Origin: Sphingomonadaceae bacterium
GTDB taxonomy: Bacteria > Pseudomonadota > Alphaproteobacteria > Sphingomonadales > Sphingomonadaceae
Direction of reading: 5' to 3'
Assembly: GCA_019239785.1 (NCBI GenBank)
Contig: JAFAZM010000212.1
Location: forward strand, 1 to 7,736
DNA length: 7,736 nt
A program made the position numbers and the translations under genes. Every line of letters starts with the position of its first letter. Positions within the stretch are counted from its first letter, which is position 1. Below, piece after piece: positions 1 to 6,438 of the stretch. The notes beneath the pieces are model-generated. The model was not told the DNA's origin, made no database searches, and was given only the letters and a program-made list of their open reading frames with translations.

Positions 1-1
1 C

Positions 2-871
2 GGGCCCGGCGACGATTGCTACGAGCTCAAGGAGCAGCCGGACGGCAGCCGCATCGAGATCGCCTTCGGCAACGGCGTCAACGGCCGCCGGCCGCCGCAG
101 GGCGCGCAGATCCTGGTGCAGCTGGTGCTCAGCGCTGGCGCCGGCGGCGATCTGGCGGCCGGGATCGATTGGCAGCTCGACGCGCTGCGCACCCGCTGGG
201 GCAATGCGGAAGCGATCGAAGGCGGCAAGGATGCCGACGATCTCGACGACCGGCTGGCGCGGCTTCGGGTCCGGCTCCGCGACGAGCGCACGCTCGCGAC
301 CTCGAAGCAGATCGAGACGGCGGCCAGGGGCCTCTCCCCCGCCTACGGCATCGCGCGCGCCTCGGTGATCGAGAATTGGGAACCCGCCCGCCGCCGGCCG
401 GCCTCGCCGGCGACCCGGACCCTGATCGTCACCCGGGAGGGCGAGGCGAGCGAGACCGAGGATTGGCGCAAGGCGATCGGCCGGGAGCTCAGGCCGCGGA
501 TCGCGCTGGCGGAGCGCTTCCTGATCGCCTCGCCGGTCTGGCGGGAGCTGCGCGTGCAGGTGCGCGCGGTCGCCGCGCCGGGGCGCGTGCCGGCCGAAGT
601 GGCGAAGGAGATCAGGGCCGAGCTTGCCGACCGGCTGCTGCCGACCGGAAGCAAGGGGGCCGCCTGGCCGCTCGGCCAGGACGTCGCAGCGATGGCCGTG
701 GGCGGCTGGATCAGGCGGCTCGACGGCGTCGCCGCGGTGACCGGGCTCGCTTTGCTCGACGGCGAGGGCCGCCCGATCGAGGGTGGCAGGCTCAAGCTGG
801 CCCGCAACGAATTGCCTCTGCTGGTCGTCGAGGCCGAGGACGTGCGGGTCGATCCGGGGGCGGTGCGATGA
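2..871 (+). CDS. Baseplate J-like protein, C-terminal 289 residues (5' end outside window)
   Basis: The frame is open from base 2 to the TGA at 869-871, giving the last 289 residues. The visible part opens with FGNGVNGRRPP (residues 22-32 of the fragment). This matches the FGDGV-G-RPP signature of the 'putative baseplate assembly protein' group of the baseplate J / Mu gp47 superfamily found in eCIS and phage-tail-like clusters. The later segment ALAERFLIASPVWREL, followed by a predicted helix and then WPLGQDV and GWIRRLDGVAAV, fits the C-terminal alpha/beta domain of that family. There a strand-helix-strand unit is followed by a conserved W-P-G-x-V turn. In known contractile systems such proteins form the baseplate wedges around the central spike, assembled in the cytoplasm. 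The stop overlaps the next start as ATGA, so translation is probably coupled. Family members usually have several hundred residues, so the larger part lies upstream. The assignment to the family is fairly sure; the type of particle is inferred. Confidence 0.82.
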   Translation, partial: GPGDDCYELKEQPDGSRIEIAFGNGVNGRRPPQGAQILVQLVLSAGAGGDLAAGIDWQLDALRTRWGNAEAIEGGKDADDLDDRLARLRVRLRDERTLATSKQIETAARGLSPAYGIARASVIENWEPARRRPASPATRTLIVTREGEASETEDWRKAIGRELRPRIALAERFLIASPVWRELRVQVRAVAAPGRVPAEVAKEIRAELADRLLPTGSKGAAWPLGQDVAAMAVGGWIRRLDGVAAVTGLALLDGEGRPIEGGRLKLARNELPLLVVEAEDVRVDPGAVR

Positions 872-2946
872 GCCTGCTGCCCGGCCCCTTTTATCATTTC
901 CGCACCCCGGCCCAGTGGGCGGCGGTCCGCGCCTCCGGCCTCGCCGAGACTCTGGTGCTCGACCCGCGCGCGGGCAGCGATTGCGGCTTCATCGACTGCC
1001 CGGCCGAGGCGGTCGCGCTCTCGCCGCGCGGCGACCTGTTCTGGGTCGACCGCTGCCGCAAGCTGTTCGCGGCCGGCCGCGAGACGCCTTTCGCCGGCGT
1101 CGAGGGCCCCGGGCTCGGCAAGGTCGTGCGGCTGGTCGCCGGGCGGGAGGCGCTCTGGGCGCTGGCCGAATGTGCGCCGCCGACCGAGGGGGACGAGGCG
1201 GGCTCGCGGCGCCTGCTCCAGCTCGACGGCCGCAGCCTGCAGCTGCTGATCAACCGCGACGAGGGCAGCCCGACCGACATCGCGCCGGACGGCAAGGACG
1301 GGCTCTGGCTGCTCGGCGCGCGGAGCCTCGGCCGGATCTCGCGCGGCGGCGCGCCGGTCGGCCGAATCCTGCCGCTGGAGCAGGCCTATGCCGCGCTCGC
1401 CGGCGCGGACGGCCGGCTCGGCCTGCTCGCGAAGGACGGCCGCCGGCTCGACCTGCTCGAGCCCCGGTCCGGCGCCGCCGTCGCGCTCGACCTCCGCCGC
1501 ATCGCCGGGCCCGGCTGGGACGGCACGCAGGCGAGGATCGCGAGCGCTGGGGCGGCCTTCCTGGTCACTGGCGCGATCGGCCCCGCCCGCGCCTTCCTGC
1601 TGCTCGATGCGGACGGCAATCTGCTCGTCACCGGCAGCTGGCTGGACGGGCAGGCGCCGGACCTGCTCGCCGCTGCCGGCGACGATCTGCTCGGCCTCTT
1701 CCCGGAGGACGGCGGCCAGCGGGTGCGGCGCTTCGCCGGGCTCGGACGGCCGGGCGGCCGCCGGCTGCTGACGCCGCCGCTGGAGACGATCAGCCCGGCC
1801 GGGACCTGGCTTCGCGCCGAGGTCGTGGCGCTTCTGCCGGAGCGCGCCACGTTGAGCCTGCGCTGGGCGGCGACCAGGGATGAAACGCTCGCCGCCAGGG
1901 TCGAGCAGAGCCTCGCCGATGCGGCGCTGCCGATGTCGCAGAGGCTCGAGAAGGTCGAGGATATGCTCGCCTGGTCGCCGCTCTTCACCTATCTGGGCGA
2001 GCCGCGGGACGGACCGGCGGAGCCGGAGCGCTTCGCCTTCCCGCTCCATCAGGCCGTCGGGCCATTGCTTTGGGTGGACCTTCGGATCGCGCGCAACAGC
2101 GCCGATTCGGCGCCGCAGGTCGAGAGCCTGATCGTCATCCACGAGGCGCGCAGCCTGATGGACGATTTGCCGGCCATCTATAGCGGCGACGGCGACCGCG
2201 ACGGCACGATGCGGCGCCTGGTCGCCGTGCTCGAGGCGACCACGCAGGGGATGGACCATCGCATCGCCCGCCTGGCTGCGCGGCTCGATCCGGACGAGAC
2301 CAGCCCGCGCTGGCTGCCCGACCTCGCCGCGATGCTCGGCCTCCCCTTCCACGACGCGCTGAGCGCGGCGATGCAGCAGCGGCTGGTCAAGGCGGCGCCG
2401 GCGGTCCTGGCCAGGCGCGGCACGCGGCTCGGCCTGATCGCGATGCTCGAAGCCCTGTTCCCCGGCCGCCCGATCCGGGTGGTCGACCGCACCGAGCAGA
2501 CGATCCCGATCACGCTCGGCAGCGGCAGCAGCCTCCCGGCAATGCTCGCCGGCCCGTCGATGCGCGTGCCCAGGCTCAACGCGCGGCTGGTGCTCGGCAG
2601 GACCGGCCTCTGCCCGACCGACCCCTGCGCCGACCATCTGATCGCGCCGATGCCCGAGGTCCTGGTCGTCATCCCGGCGAGCACGCGCGAGCAATTGCGC
2701 TTCCGCGACGCGATTCCCGAGATGATCGAGGCGATGGTGCCGGCCGACCTGCGCGTGCGGCTGCGCTGGACGCCGTGGCGCGACCACGGCGCCGTCCAGC
2801 CCGCCGACGTGATCACGACGATCGACGTGCCGGAGCAGGTGCGCCTTGGTGTCGGCCCGGCGCTCGGCGCCGCCCGCACCGGCGGGCGCGGCGCCGCACG
2901 GCTCGACGGCGAGGGCGCGACCCCCGCCGACCACAGGCTTTTGTGA
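868..2946 (+). CDS. Phage tail protein I-type baseplate protein with large beta-rich N-terminal region (692 aa)
   Basis: The ATG at 868 is chosen because it overlaps the preceding stop (ATGA) and starts the recognisable protein. The frame is open further upstream, but that part only shadows the J-like gene. Three parts are visible. Residues 1-300 are a run of short beta-strand units with turns such as SPRGD, GADGR and DADGN, resembling an irregular beta-propeller. Residues 302-432 form a second beta module ending in WVDLRIARNS and VESLIVIHEARS. From 434 (LPAIYSGDGDRDG) to about 640 comes the helical domain of the phage tail protein I / TIGR02242 type, with WLPDLAAMLGL and the RRGT turn at 516-519 leading into a helix. 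P2 gpI and its relatives sit in the baseplate next to J, and the gene order J then I is kept here. The last 50 or so residues are Ala/Gly/Arg-rich and probably disordered. The N-terminal extension makes this far longer than phage gpI. The tail domain is confident; the propeller reading is tentative. Confidence 0.82.
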   Translation: MSLLPGPFYHFRTPAQWAAVRASGLAETLVLDPRAGSDCGFIDCPAEAVALSPRGDLFWVDRCRKLFAAGRETPFAGVEGPGLGKVVRLVAGREALWALAECAPPTEGDEAGSRRLLQLDGRSLQLLINRDEGSPTDIAPDGKDGLWLLGARSLGRISRGGAPVGRILPLEQAYAALAGADGRLGLLAKDGRRLDLLEPRSGAAVALDLRRIAGPGWDGTQARIASAGAAFLVTGAIGPARAFLLLDADGNLLVTGSWLDGQAPDLLAAAGDDLLGLFPEDGGQRVRRFAGLGRPGGRRLLTPPLETISPAGTWLRAEVVALLPERATLSLRWAATRDETLAARVEQSLADAALPMSQRLEKVEDMLAWSPLFTYLGEPRDGPAEPERFAFPLHQAVGPLLWVDLRIARNSADSAPQVESLIVIHEARSLMDDLPAIYSGDGDRDGTMRRLVAVLEATTQGMDHRIARLAARLDPDETSPRWLPDLAAMLGLPFHDALSAAMQQRLVKAAPAVLARRGTRLGLIAMLEALFPGRPIRVVDRTEQTIPITLGSGSSLPAMLAGPSMRVPRLNARLVLGRTGLCPTDPCADHLIAPMPEVLVVIPASTREQLRFRDAIPEMIEAMVPADLRVRLRWTPWRDHGAVQPADVITTIDVPEQVRLGVGPALGAARTGGRGAARLDGEGATPADHRLL

Positions 2947-2954
2947 ATAGAATG

Positions 2955-2960
2955 AGGAGG
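2955..2960 (+). promoter_or_regulatory. Shine-Dalgarno AGGAGG for the gene at 2966
   Basis: AGGAGG ends 5 bp before the ATG at 2966 in a 19-bp gap after the TGA at 2944-2946. It fixes the start of the first cysteine-rich gene and suggests strong independent initiation inside the operon. Confidence 0.8.
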
Positions 2961-2965
2961 GTCCG

Positions 2966-4510
2966 ATGAGCTGTCAGTGTGATGGACCGAAGACGGCGAC
3001 CGACTGCACGCCGTGCAGCCCCGGCATCCGCAACCGCTATTTCCGCGGCAAGTTGCTCACCGTCGCCGATTACGAGGCGGAGCAGCGCTACGCGATCCAG
3101 CGGCGGCGGCTGGTCAACCGGCAGATGCTCGGCTGGGGAATCGTCTCCGGCTTCCGGATCACGCCGGCGCAGGGCGAGATCGGCGGACGCAACATCGTGA
3201 TCGGCGAGGGCGTCGCCTTCGATCGGCACGGCCGCGAGCTGGTCGCCTGCGAGGCGGTCGAGCTGCGCGATCCGACCGACATGATCTGGCTGACCAACGG
3301 CCGCTGCGGGCTGGAGCGCGGCCAGCCGCCGAAGGAGCGAACGAAGGTCATCGGCGCGAACGGCCAAGGCGCGGCTGCCGAGGTCCCGGACGGGGGAAAC
3401 AGGGACGGTGGCGACGAGGCCGATACGCATTATCTGCTCTGCGCCCATTATGCCGAGCGGCGGATCGACCGGGTCGTGCTCAAGGAGGGCTGCGGCGATC
3501 CGGTCTGCGAGGCCAATCATATCTGCGAGACCGTGGTCTATTCGCTGACCGCGATGGAGGATTGCCCGTCCGGCCTCGTCGCCTGCCCCGCCTCGCCCTG
3601 GACGCCGGGGCCCGACGGCGCCGACATCCACAAATGGGAGCGGCCCGAGGGCGCCGGCGCGCCGCTGCTCGCCGCGGTCGGCGACCGCGGGCCGCACCGC
3701 ATTCTCGCCGGCTGGAGCATGGACCGTTCCGAGGGCGCCGCCGCCTGCTGCGAGGCGGCGCTGCAGCCGGGCCGCGACGGCTTCGCCTTCGATCCGGCCG
3801 CAGGCGTGCCGCTGGCCTGCGTCACCATCGCCTGGCGCTGCGGCGATCCCTATGTCGCCTCGGTCGCGGATTCGATCGGGCCGAGGCGGCTGACCCGGCC
3901 GAACGACAGCCTTTTCGACCTGATCCGCGGCTGCGACCTCACCCGGATCCGGGACGTGGGCTGGCGGCGCTTCCTCGGCGCCGAGAGCGACAGGGTCGCC
4001 TTTGACGATTATGCCGCGATGTTCACGGGCGGCAAAGCGGGGACCCGTTCGCCATCGCCGGTCGACACCAAATTCTGGGTGCTCTTCTCGGGGCCGGTGC
4101 AGGTCGCGTCGCTCAGCCCGCACGCGATCGCGATCACCCTGCTGCACTGGGATTCGGACGATGCGGTGCGGCTGGTGCGGCGGCTGCCGGTGACCGGGAT
4201 CAAGGTCGCGCCGACCCAGAACGGCGATCCGCCCGGCACCACGCGCGCCTTCGTGCCGATCGTCCACGGCAATTACTGGCTGGAGGAAATCTACTCCAGC
4301 ACCAGCGCCTATGACGAGCGCGAGGGCACGATCGTCGAGATCGGCGTCCGCGGCGGCCTGATCGTCGATGCCAACGGCCAGCTCGTCGCTGCCGGCGGCG
4401 GCTATCTCGAGACGAGGCCCGGCTGGCCGGGCAGCGATTTCATCTCCGCATTCACCGTCAACGCCCCGACGCGCAGGCCTGCCGCCCCCGTGCGGCGCAA
4501 GGCGCGCTAG
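2966..4510 (+). CDS. Cysteine-rich protein of unknown function in the tail cluster, paralogue 1 (514 aa)
   Basis: I do not recognise a named family. The N-terminus has CQC at 3-5 and CTPC at 14-17, a possible metal site. Residues 22-66 include RNRYFRGKLLTVADY, then a basic helix, then LGWGIVSGF. Residues 77-92 carry IVIGEGVAFDRHGREL. Both segments recur in the next gene. A second cysteine cluster runs from 159 to 207 (CGDPVCEANHIC at 176-187, then C200 and C207), and PRRLTRPND is at 306-314. From about 365 to 500 there is a separate beta-rich domain. It contains FWVLFSGPVQV at 370-380, resembling the first strands of bacterial Ig-like domains, and GGLIVDANGQLV at 463-474. The last 15 residues are basic. 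There are 17 cysteines and no signal peptide or membrane helix. A strong Shine-Dalgarno sequence and a 19-bp gap place it in the operon with the baseplate genes. From memory, proteins with a RYF-GKLL start and a GWG-V-GL turn occur in eCIS-like clusters. A structural or adaptor role is inferred. Confidence 0.85.
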   Translation: MSCQCDGPKTATDCTPCSPGIRNRYFRGKLLTVADYEAEQRYAIQRRRLVNRQMLGWGIVSGFRITPAQGEIGGRNIVIGEGVAFDRHGRELVACEAVELRDPTDMIWLTNGRCGLERGQPPKERTKVIGANGQGAAAEVPDGGNRDGGDEADTHYLLCAHYAERRIDRVVLKEGCGDPVCEANHICETVVYSLTAMEDCPSGLVACPASPWTPGPDGADIHKWERPEGAGAPLLAAVGDRGPHRILAGWSMDRSEGAAACCEAALQPGRDGFAFDPAAGVPLACVTIAWRCGDPYVASVADSIGPRRLTRPNDSLFDLIRGCDLTRIRDVGWRRFLGAESDRVAFDDYAAMFTGGKAGTRSPSPVDTKFWVLFSGPVQVASLSPHAIAITLLHWDSDDAVRLVRRLPVTGIKVAPTQNGDPPGTTRAFVPIVHGNYWLEEIYSSTSAYDEREGTIVEIGVRGGLIVDANGQLVAAGGGYLETRPGWPGSDFISAFTVNAPTRRPAAPVRRKAR

Positions 4511-4517
4511 GCCAGAG

Positions 4518-4524
4518 AAGGAGG
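4518..4524 (+). promoter_or_regulatory. Shine-Dalgarno AAGGAGG for the gene at 4532
   Basis: AAGGAGG ends 7 bp before the ATG at 4532, within the 21-bp gap after the TAG at 4508-4510. It fixes the start and, like the site before the previous gene, is close to the consensus. Confidence 0.8.
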
Positions 4525-4531
4525 GCCCGAA

Positions 4532-5437
4532 ATGACCCAGAATTGCAATTGCCACGGGGCGGGAGGCCAGAACTCCCAGACCGTCGCCGCGACGCTCGAG
4601 CGCCCGCGTTACTCGCCCGGCCTGATCCTCGAGGATTCGGACCTCACCGCCGCGGTCGATTATACGCGCTCGCTGAGCCGGCTCCTGTTCCGCAACCTGT
4701 TCGGCTGCGGCGTGATCTGCGGGCTGACCGTCAAGGTCGACGAGGAATGCGGGCTGAACGTCACCGTCTCGCCGGGCCTCGCGCTCGACGGCTGCGGCGA
4801 TCCGCAGCAGCTCCCCTCGCCGGTGACGATCGCCTTCGACAAGAGGAAGGCCGAGCAGATCAGGAAGGACGCCAAGCCCTTCTGGGTGATCCTCTGCGGC
4901 AAGGAGAAGCTCTGCCAGCCGCGGTCGCTGGTCTGCGAGGCCGACGATTATGACGGCGCCACCCAGGCGACCCGGATCCGCGCCCTTTCCGAAGTGACGG
5001 TCAGCTTCGAGGCGCCGGATTGCATCTGCGGCTGCCCCAATCCCGGCGATTCGGCGCCGAGCGACATGGCCGCCGCGCCGTCCGCCGGCCGGGCCGACGC
5101 CGCCGTTTCGCCTTCGCCCTCGGGCCGCAACACCTGCAACGACGATCACGACACCCGCACCGACTGCGCCGAGGATTGCGGTTGCGGCAGTGCCTGCGGC
5201 TGCGGCTGCTGCGTGCTGCTCGCCCGCATTTCCCTGGTCAACGGCGTCTGGAGGCCGCTGCACAAGGGCGTGCGCCGCCTGGTGCGTCCCGCCATGGTCG
5301 GGGACCGCGAGCCGGGCGCGCCGGTGGCGGCGGCCGCCGTTGCGGCGCCGCAGGCCATTGTGGTCCCGCCGCCGCCCCCAACGCCGGACCCGGTGCCGGT
5401 CGACCCGAAGGCGCCGCCGCCGGCCAATCCCGCCTAG
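4532..5437 (+). CDS. Cysteine-rich protein of unknown function with Cys/Gly knot and proline tail, paralogue 2 (301 aa)
   Basis: No named family is recognised. The protein repeats the plan of the preceding gene product in shorter form. CNC is at 5-7. Block A (24-68) contains RPRYSPGL and FGCGVICGL, and block B (77-92) has the PGLALDGCGDP turn. Block C (117-169) ends in DCICGCP, and block D (227-253) has CVLLARIS and RRLVRPA. Between C and D lies a linker of Ala, Ser and Pro, followed by a knot with seven cysteines in 16 residues (212-227, containing CGCGSACGCGCC). After block D comes an Ala/Val run, then a proline-rich tail (279-300, including PPPPPTPDPVPVD) that is probably extended. There are 20 cysteines in 301 residues, and no signal peptide or transmembrane segment. 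Such cysteine density suggests zinc or other metal binding, or disulfides formed once the particle leaves the cytoplasm. It is the last gene of the operon, and its stop lies inside a palindrome. A role as a peripheral component of a contractile particle is inferred from context only. Confidence 0.83.
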   Translation: MTQNCNCHGAGGQNSQTVAATLERPRYSPGLILEDSDLTAAVDYTRSLSRLLFRNLFGCGVICGLTVKVDEECGLNVTVSPGLALDGCGDPQQLPSPVTIAFDKRKAEQIRKDAKPFWVILCGKEKLCQPRSLVCEADDYDGATQATRIRALSEVTVSFEAPDCICGCPNPGDSAPSDMAAAPSAGRADAAVSPSPSGRNTCNDDHDTRTDCAEDCGCGSACGCGCCVLLARISLVNGVWRPLHKGVRRLVRPAMVGDREPGAPVAAAAVAAPQAIVVPPPPPTPDPVPVDPKAPPPANPA

Positions 5438-5442
5438 CTAGG
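5433..5442. repeat. Perfect 10-bp palindrome CCTAGCTAGG over a stop codon
   Basis: CCTAGCTAGG is fully self-complementary, contains two CTAG tetramers and includes the TAG stop of the last tail-cluster gene. CTAG is generally scarce in proteobacterial DNA. No function is known here; it could be chance. Confidence 0.5.
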
Positions 5443-5461
5443 ACGGGGCCTCAGGATCCCG

Positions 5462-5500
5462 AACGGCCTTCCTTGAGCGGTTTCCACCGAACGGGCCGTT
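5462..5500. terminator. Possible bidirectional hairpin between convergent genes
   Basis: The 80-bp gap between the convergent stops at 5437 and 5518 contains the arms AACGGCC (5462-5468) and GGCCGTT (5494-5500). Nested inside is a small hairpin, CGGT-TTCC-ACCG (5478-5489). Position suits a shared terminator for both transcripts. No T-run follows on either strand, so it is not a canonical Rho-independent site, and short GC-rich arms arise easily in such DNA. Confidence 0.35.
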
Positions 5501-5517
5501 TCATGCGCGCGCTCGGT

Positions 5518-5739
5518 TCAGCCGGACAGTGCGTAGCTTTCGAGGTAGCCGCAGCGCCCGCAGCGCCAAGCCGAGATCGGGATGAGGTCCTTCTTGCGGA
5601 CCTTGAGCCCGAACCAGCGCGACACCACGGGCGTGCCGGGAAGGAATGAAGCGATCCCCCACCCCGCATCCCCTTTTTCGGCGATGACGCCCTCGCTCAT
5701 CGCGCCCTGGCACTTCGGACATTGGGTCGGTCCTCGCAT
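5518..5739 (-). CDS. Small zinc-ribbon protein, DUF6487-like (73 aa)
   Basis: The product has two CxxC pairs, CPKC at residues 7-10 and CGRC at 60-63. They are separated by about 50 residues that include GWGIASFLPGTP and WFGLKVRKKDLIP, the usual layout of a two-knuckle zinc ribbon that clamps a small beta-sheet. The pattern CPxC-x-GxM-xxGxI at the start and a final AWRCGRCGYLESYA recalls the DUF6487 type of small bacterial zinc-ribbon proteins; this match is from memory and uncertain. Biochemical function is unknown. The ATG is supported by GAGGAG (5746-5751 on the + strand) six bases upstream. It follows the regulator gene at 5785-6438 on the same strand after 45 bp, so the two may be co-transcribed. 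Its stop faces the end of the tail cluster, showing that it is not part of that operon. No signal peptide is present, so it is probably cytoplasmic. Confidence 0.8.
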   Translation of the reverse strand: MRGPTQCPKCQGAMSEGVIAEKGDAGWGIASFLPGTPVVSRWFGLKVRKKDLIPISAWRCGRCGYLESYALSG

Positions 5740-5745
5740 CTGGAA

Positions 5746-5751
5746 CTCCTC
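5746..5751 (-). promoter_or_regulatory. Shine-Dalgarno GAGGAG for the zinc-ribbon gene
   Basis: On the - strand, GAGGAG precedes the ATG (5739-5737) by six bases. It confirms the start and that this small gene is real. Confidence 0.7.
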
Positions 5752-5784
5752 GAGTAGCGCCCCGGGACGGGGAGGATATCCGGG

Positions 5785-6438
5785 TCAGGCGCGCCTGAGG
5801 AGGGGCGGCGCCCACGCCTCCTGGCGGGCGTCGCGGACCAGCTGGAAGCGGCTCGGCACGCCGATCTTGCCGAGGATCGAATGGACGTGGTGCTTGACCG
5901 TCGATTCGCTGAGATCGAGCGCGCGCGCGATCTCCTTGTTGGAAAGGCCGCGGCTGACCAGGTCGGCGACCTCGGCTTCGCGCAGGGTGAGCTCGACGCT
6001 GCGCGGCGCCGGACCTTCGGCGGCGCGCAGGAACAGGCCGCGCATGATCCCGGCGGCGATCTCCGGCGAGCAGAGCAGCCGGCCGGAGACGGCGTCGTCG
6101 ACCCGCTCGCGCAGCTGGTCCAGCCCGTCCTCGCGGCGCAGATAGCCGATGAAGCCGGCGCTGCCATGGGCGACGATCTCCGCGTCCTGCTCGTGGATGC
6201 CGAGCGCAAGCAAAGGCAGATCCGGCAGGTCGAGATGGAAGCGGCGGATCGGGTCGAGCGGGAGCTGCTGGGTGACGTCGACGATCGCCAGCCTCGGCGG
6301 CGCCGGCGAGGCGACCAGCGCGCGCAGCTCGCGTACCTCGCACACCACCTGCGGCTCGAAGCCGGCGTCGCACGCGCGCAGCGAGGCGGCGATGCCTTCT
6401 CCGATCAATCTGATGGGCGAGAGTATGGCTATGCGCAT
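5785..6438 (-). CDS. LuxR/NarL-type response regulator with degenerate receiver domain (217 aa)
   Basis: Residues 1-120 have the length and alternating pattern of a receiver domain: MRIAILSPIRLIGEGI, then LAIVDVT with the candidate phospho-acceptor D54, and later SAGFIGYLRRED. Residues 148-210 are a complete GerE-type DNA-binding domain, with LTLREAEVADLVSRGLSNKEIA and the recognition helix STVKHHVHSILGKIGV. Such proteins bind DNA as dimers to regulate transcription. The receiver is unusual. The acidic pair after the first strand is replaced by S7-P8, the Ser/Thr of the fourth strand by G80, and the lysine of the fifth strand by R101. The ATG at 6438 is chosen because the receiver fold begins there; the frame stays open upstream to at least 6666, but that part has no domain features and no good ribosome site is visible. 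No histidine kinase gene is in the window. It may be co-transcribed with the zinc-ribbon gene that follows. Control of the nearby tail cluster is possible but unsupported. Confidence 0.85.
   Translation of the reverse strand: MRIAILSPIRLIGEGIAASLRACDAGFEPQVVCEVRELRALVASPAPPRLAIVDVTQQLPLDPIRRFHLDLPDLPLLALGIHEQDAEIVAHGSAGFIGYLRREDGLDQLRERVDDAVSGRLLCSPEIAAGIMRGLFLRAAEGPAPRSVELTLREAEVADLVSRGLSNKEIARALDLSESTVKHHVHSILGKIGVPSRFQLVRDARQEAWAPPLLRRA

Noticed and set aside
16..867. Upstream extension of the gpI-like gene to position 16
   Set aside because: This part overlaps the recognisable J-like protein in another frame and is Arg/Gly/Ala-rich without motifs. The ATG at 868 in an ATGA overlap is the natural start.
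343..2934. 863-codon open frame on the - strand
   Set aside because: It lies opposite the J-like and gpI-like genes, is Arg/Ala/Gly/Glu-rich without domain features, and is the usual antisense shadow of high-G+C coding DNA.
5165..5212. Repetitive TGCGGC-like run considered as a DNA repeat or CRISPR-like element
   Set aside because: It is in frame and encodes the Cys/Gly knot. There are no spacers or regular unit length, so it is better described as low-complexity coding sequence.
2813..5263. 816-codon open frame on the - strand
   Set aside because: It is antisense to the two cysteine-rich genes, which have strong ribosome sites and mutual homology. Its composition is low-complexity Arg/Ala/Gly/Asp.
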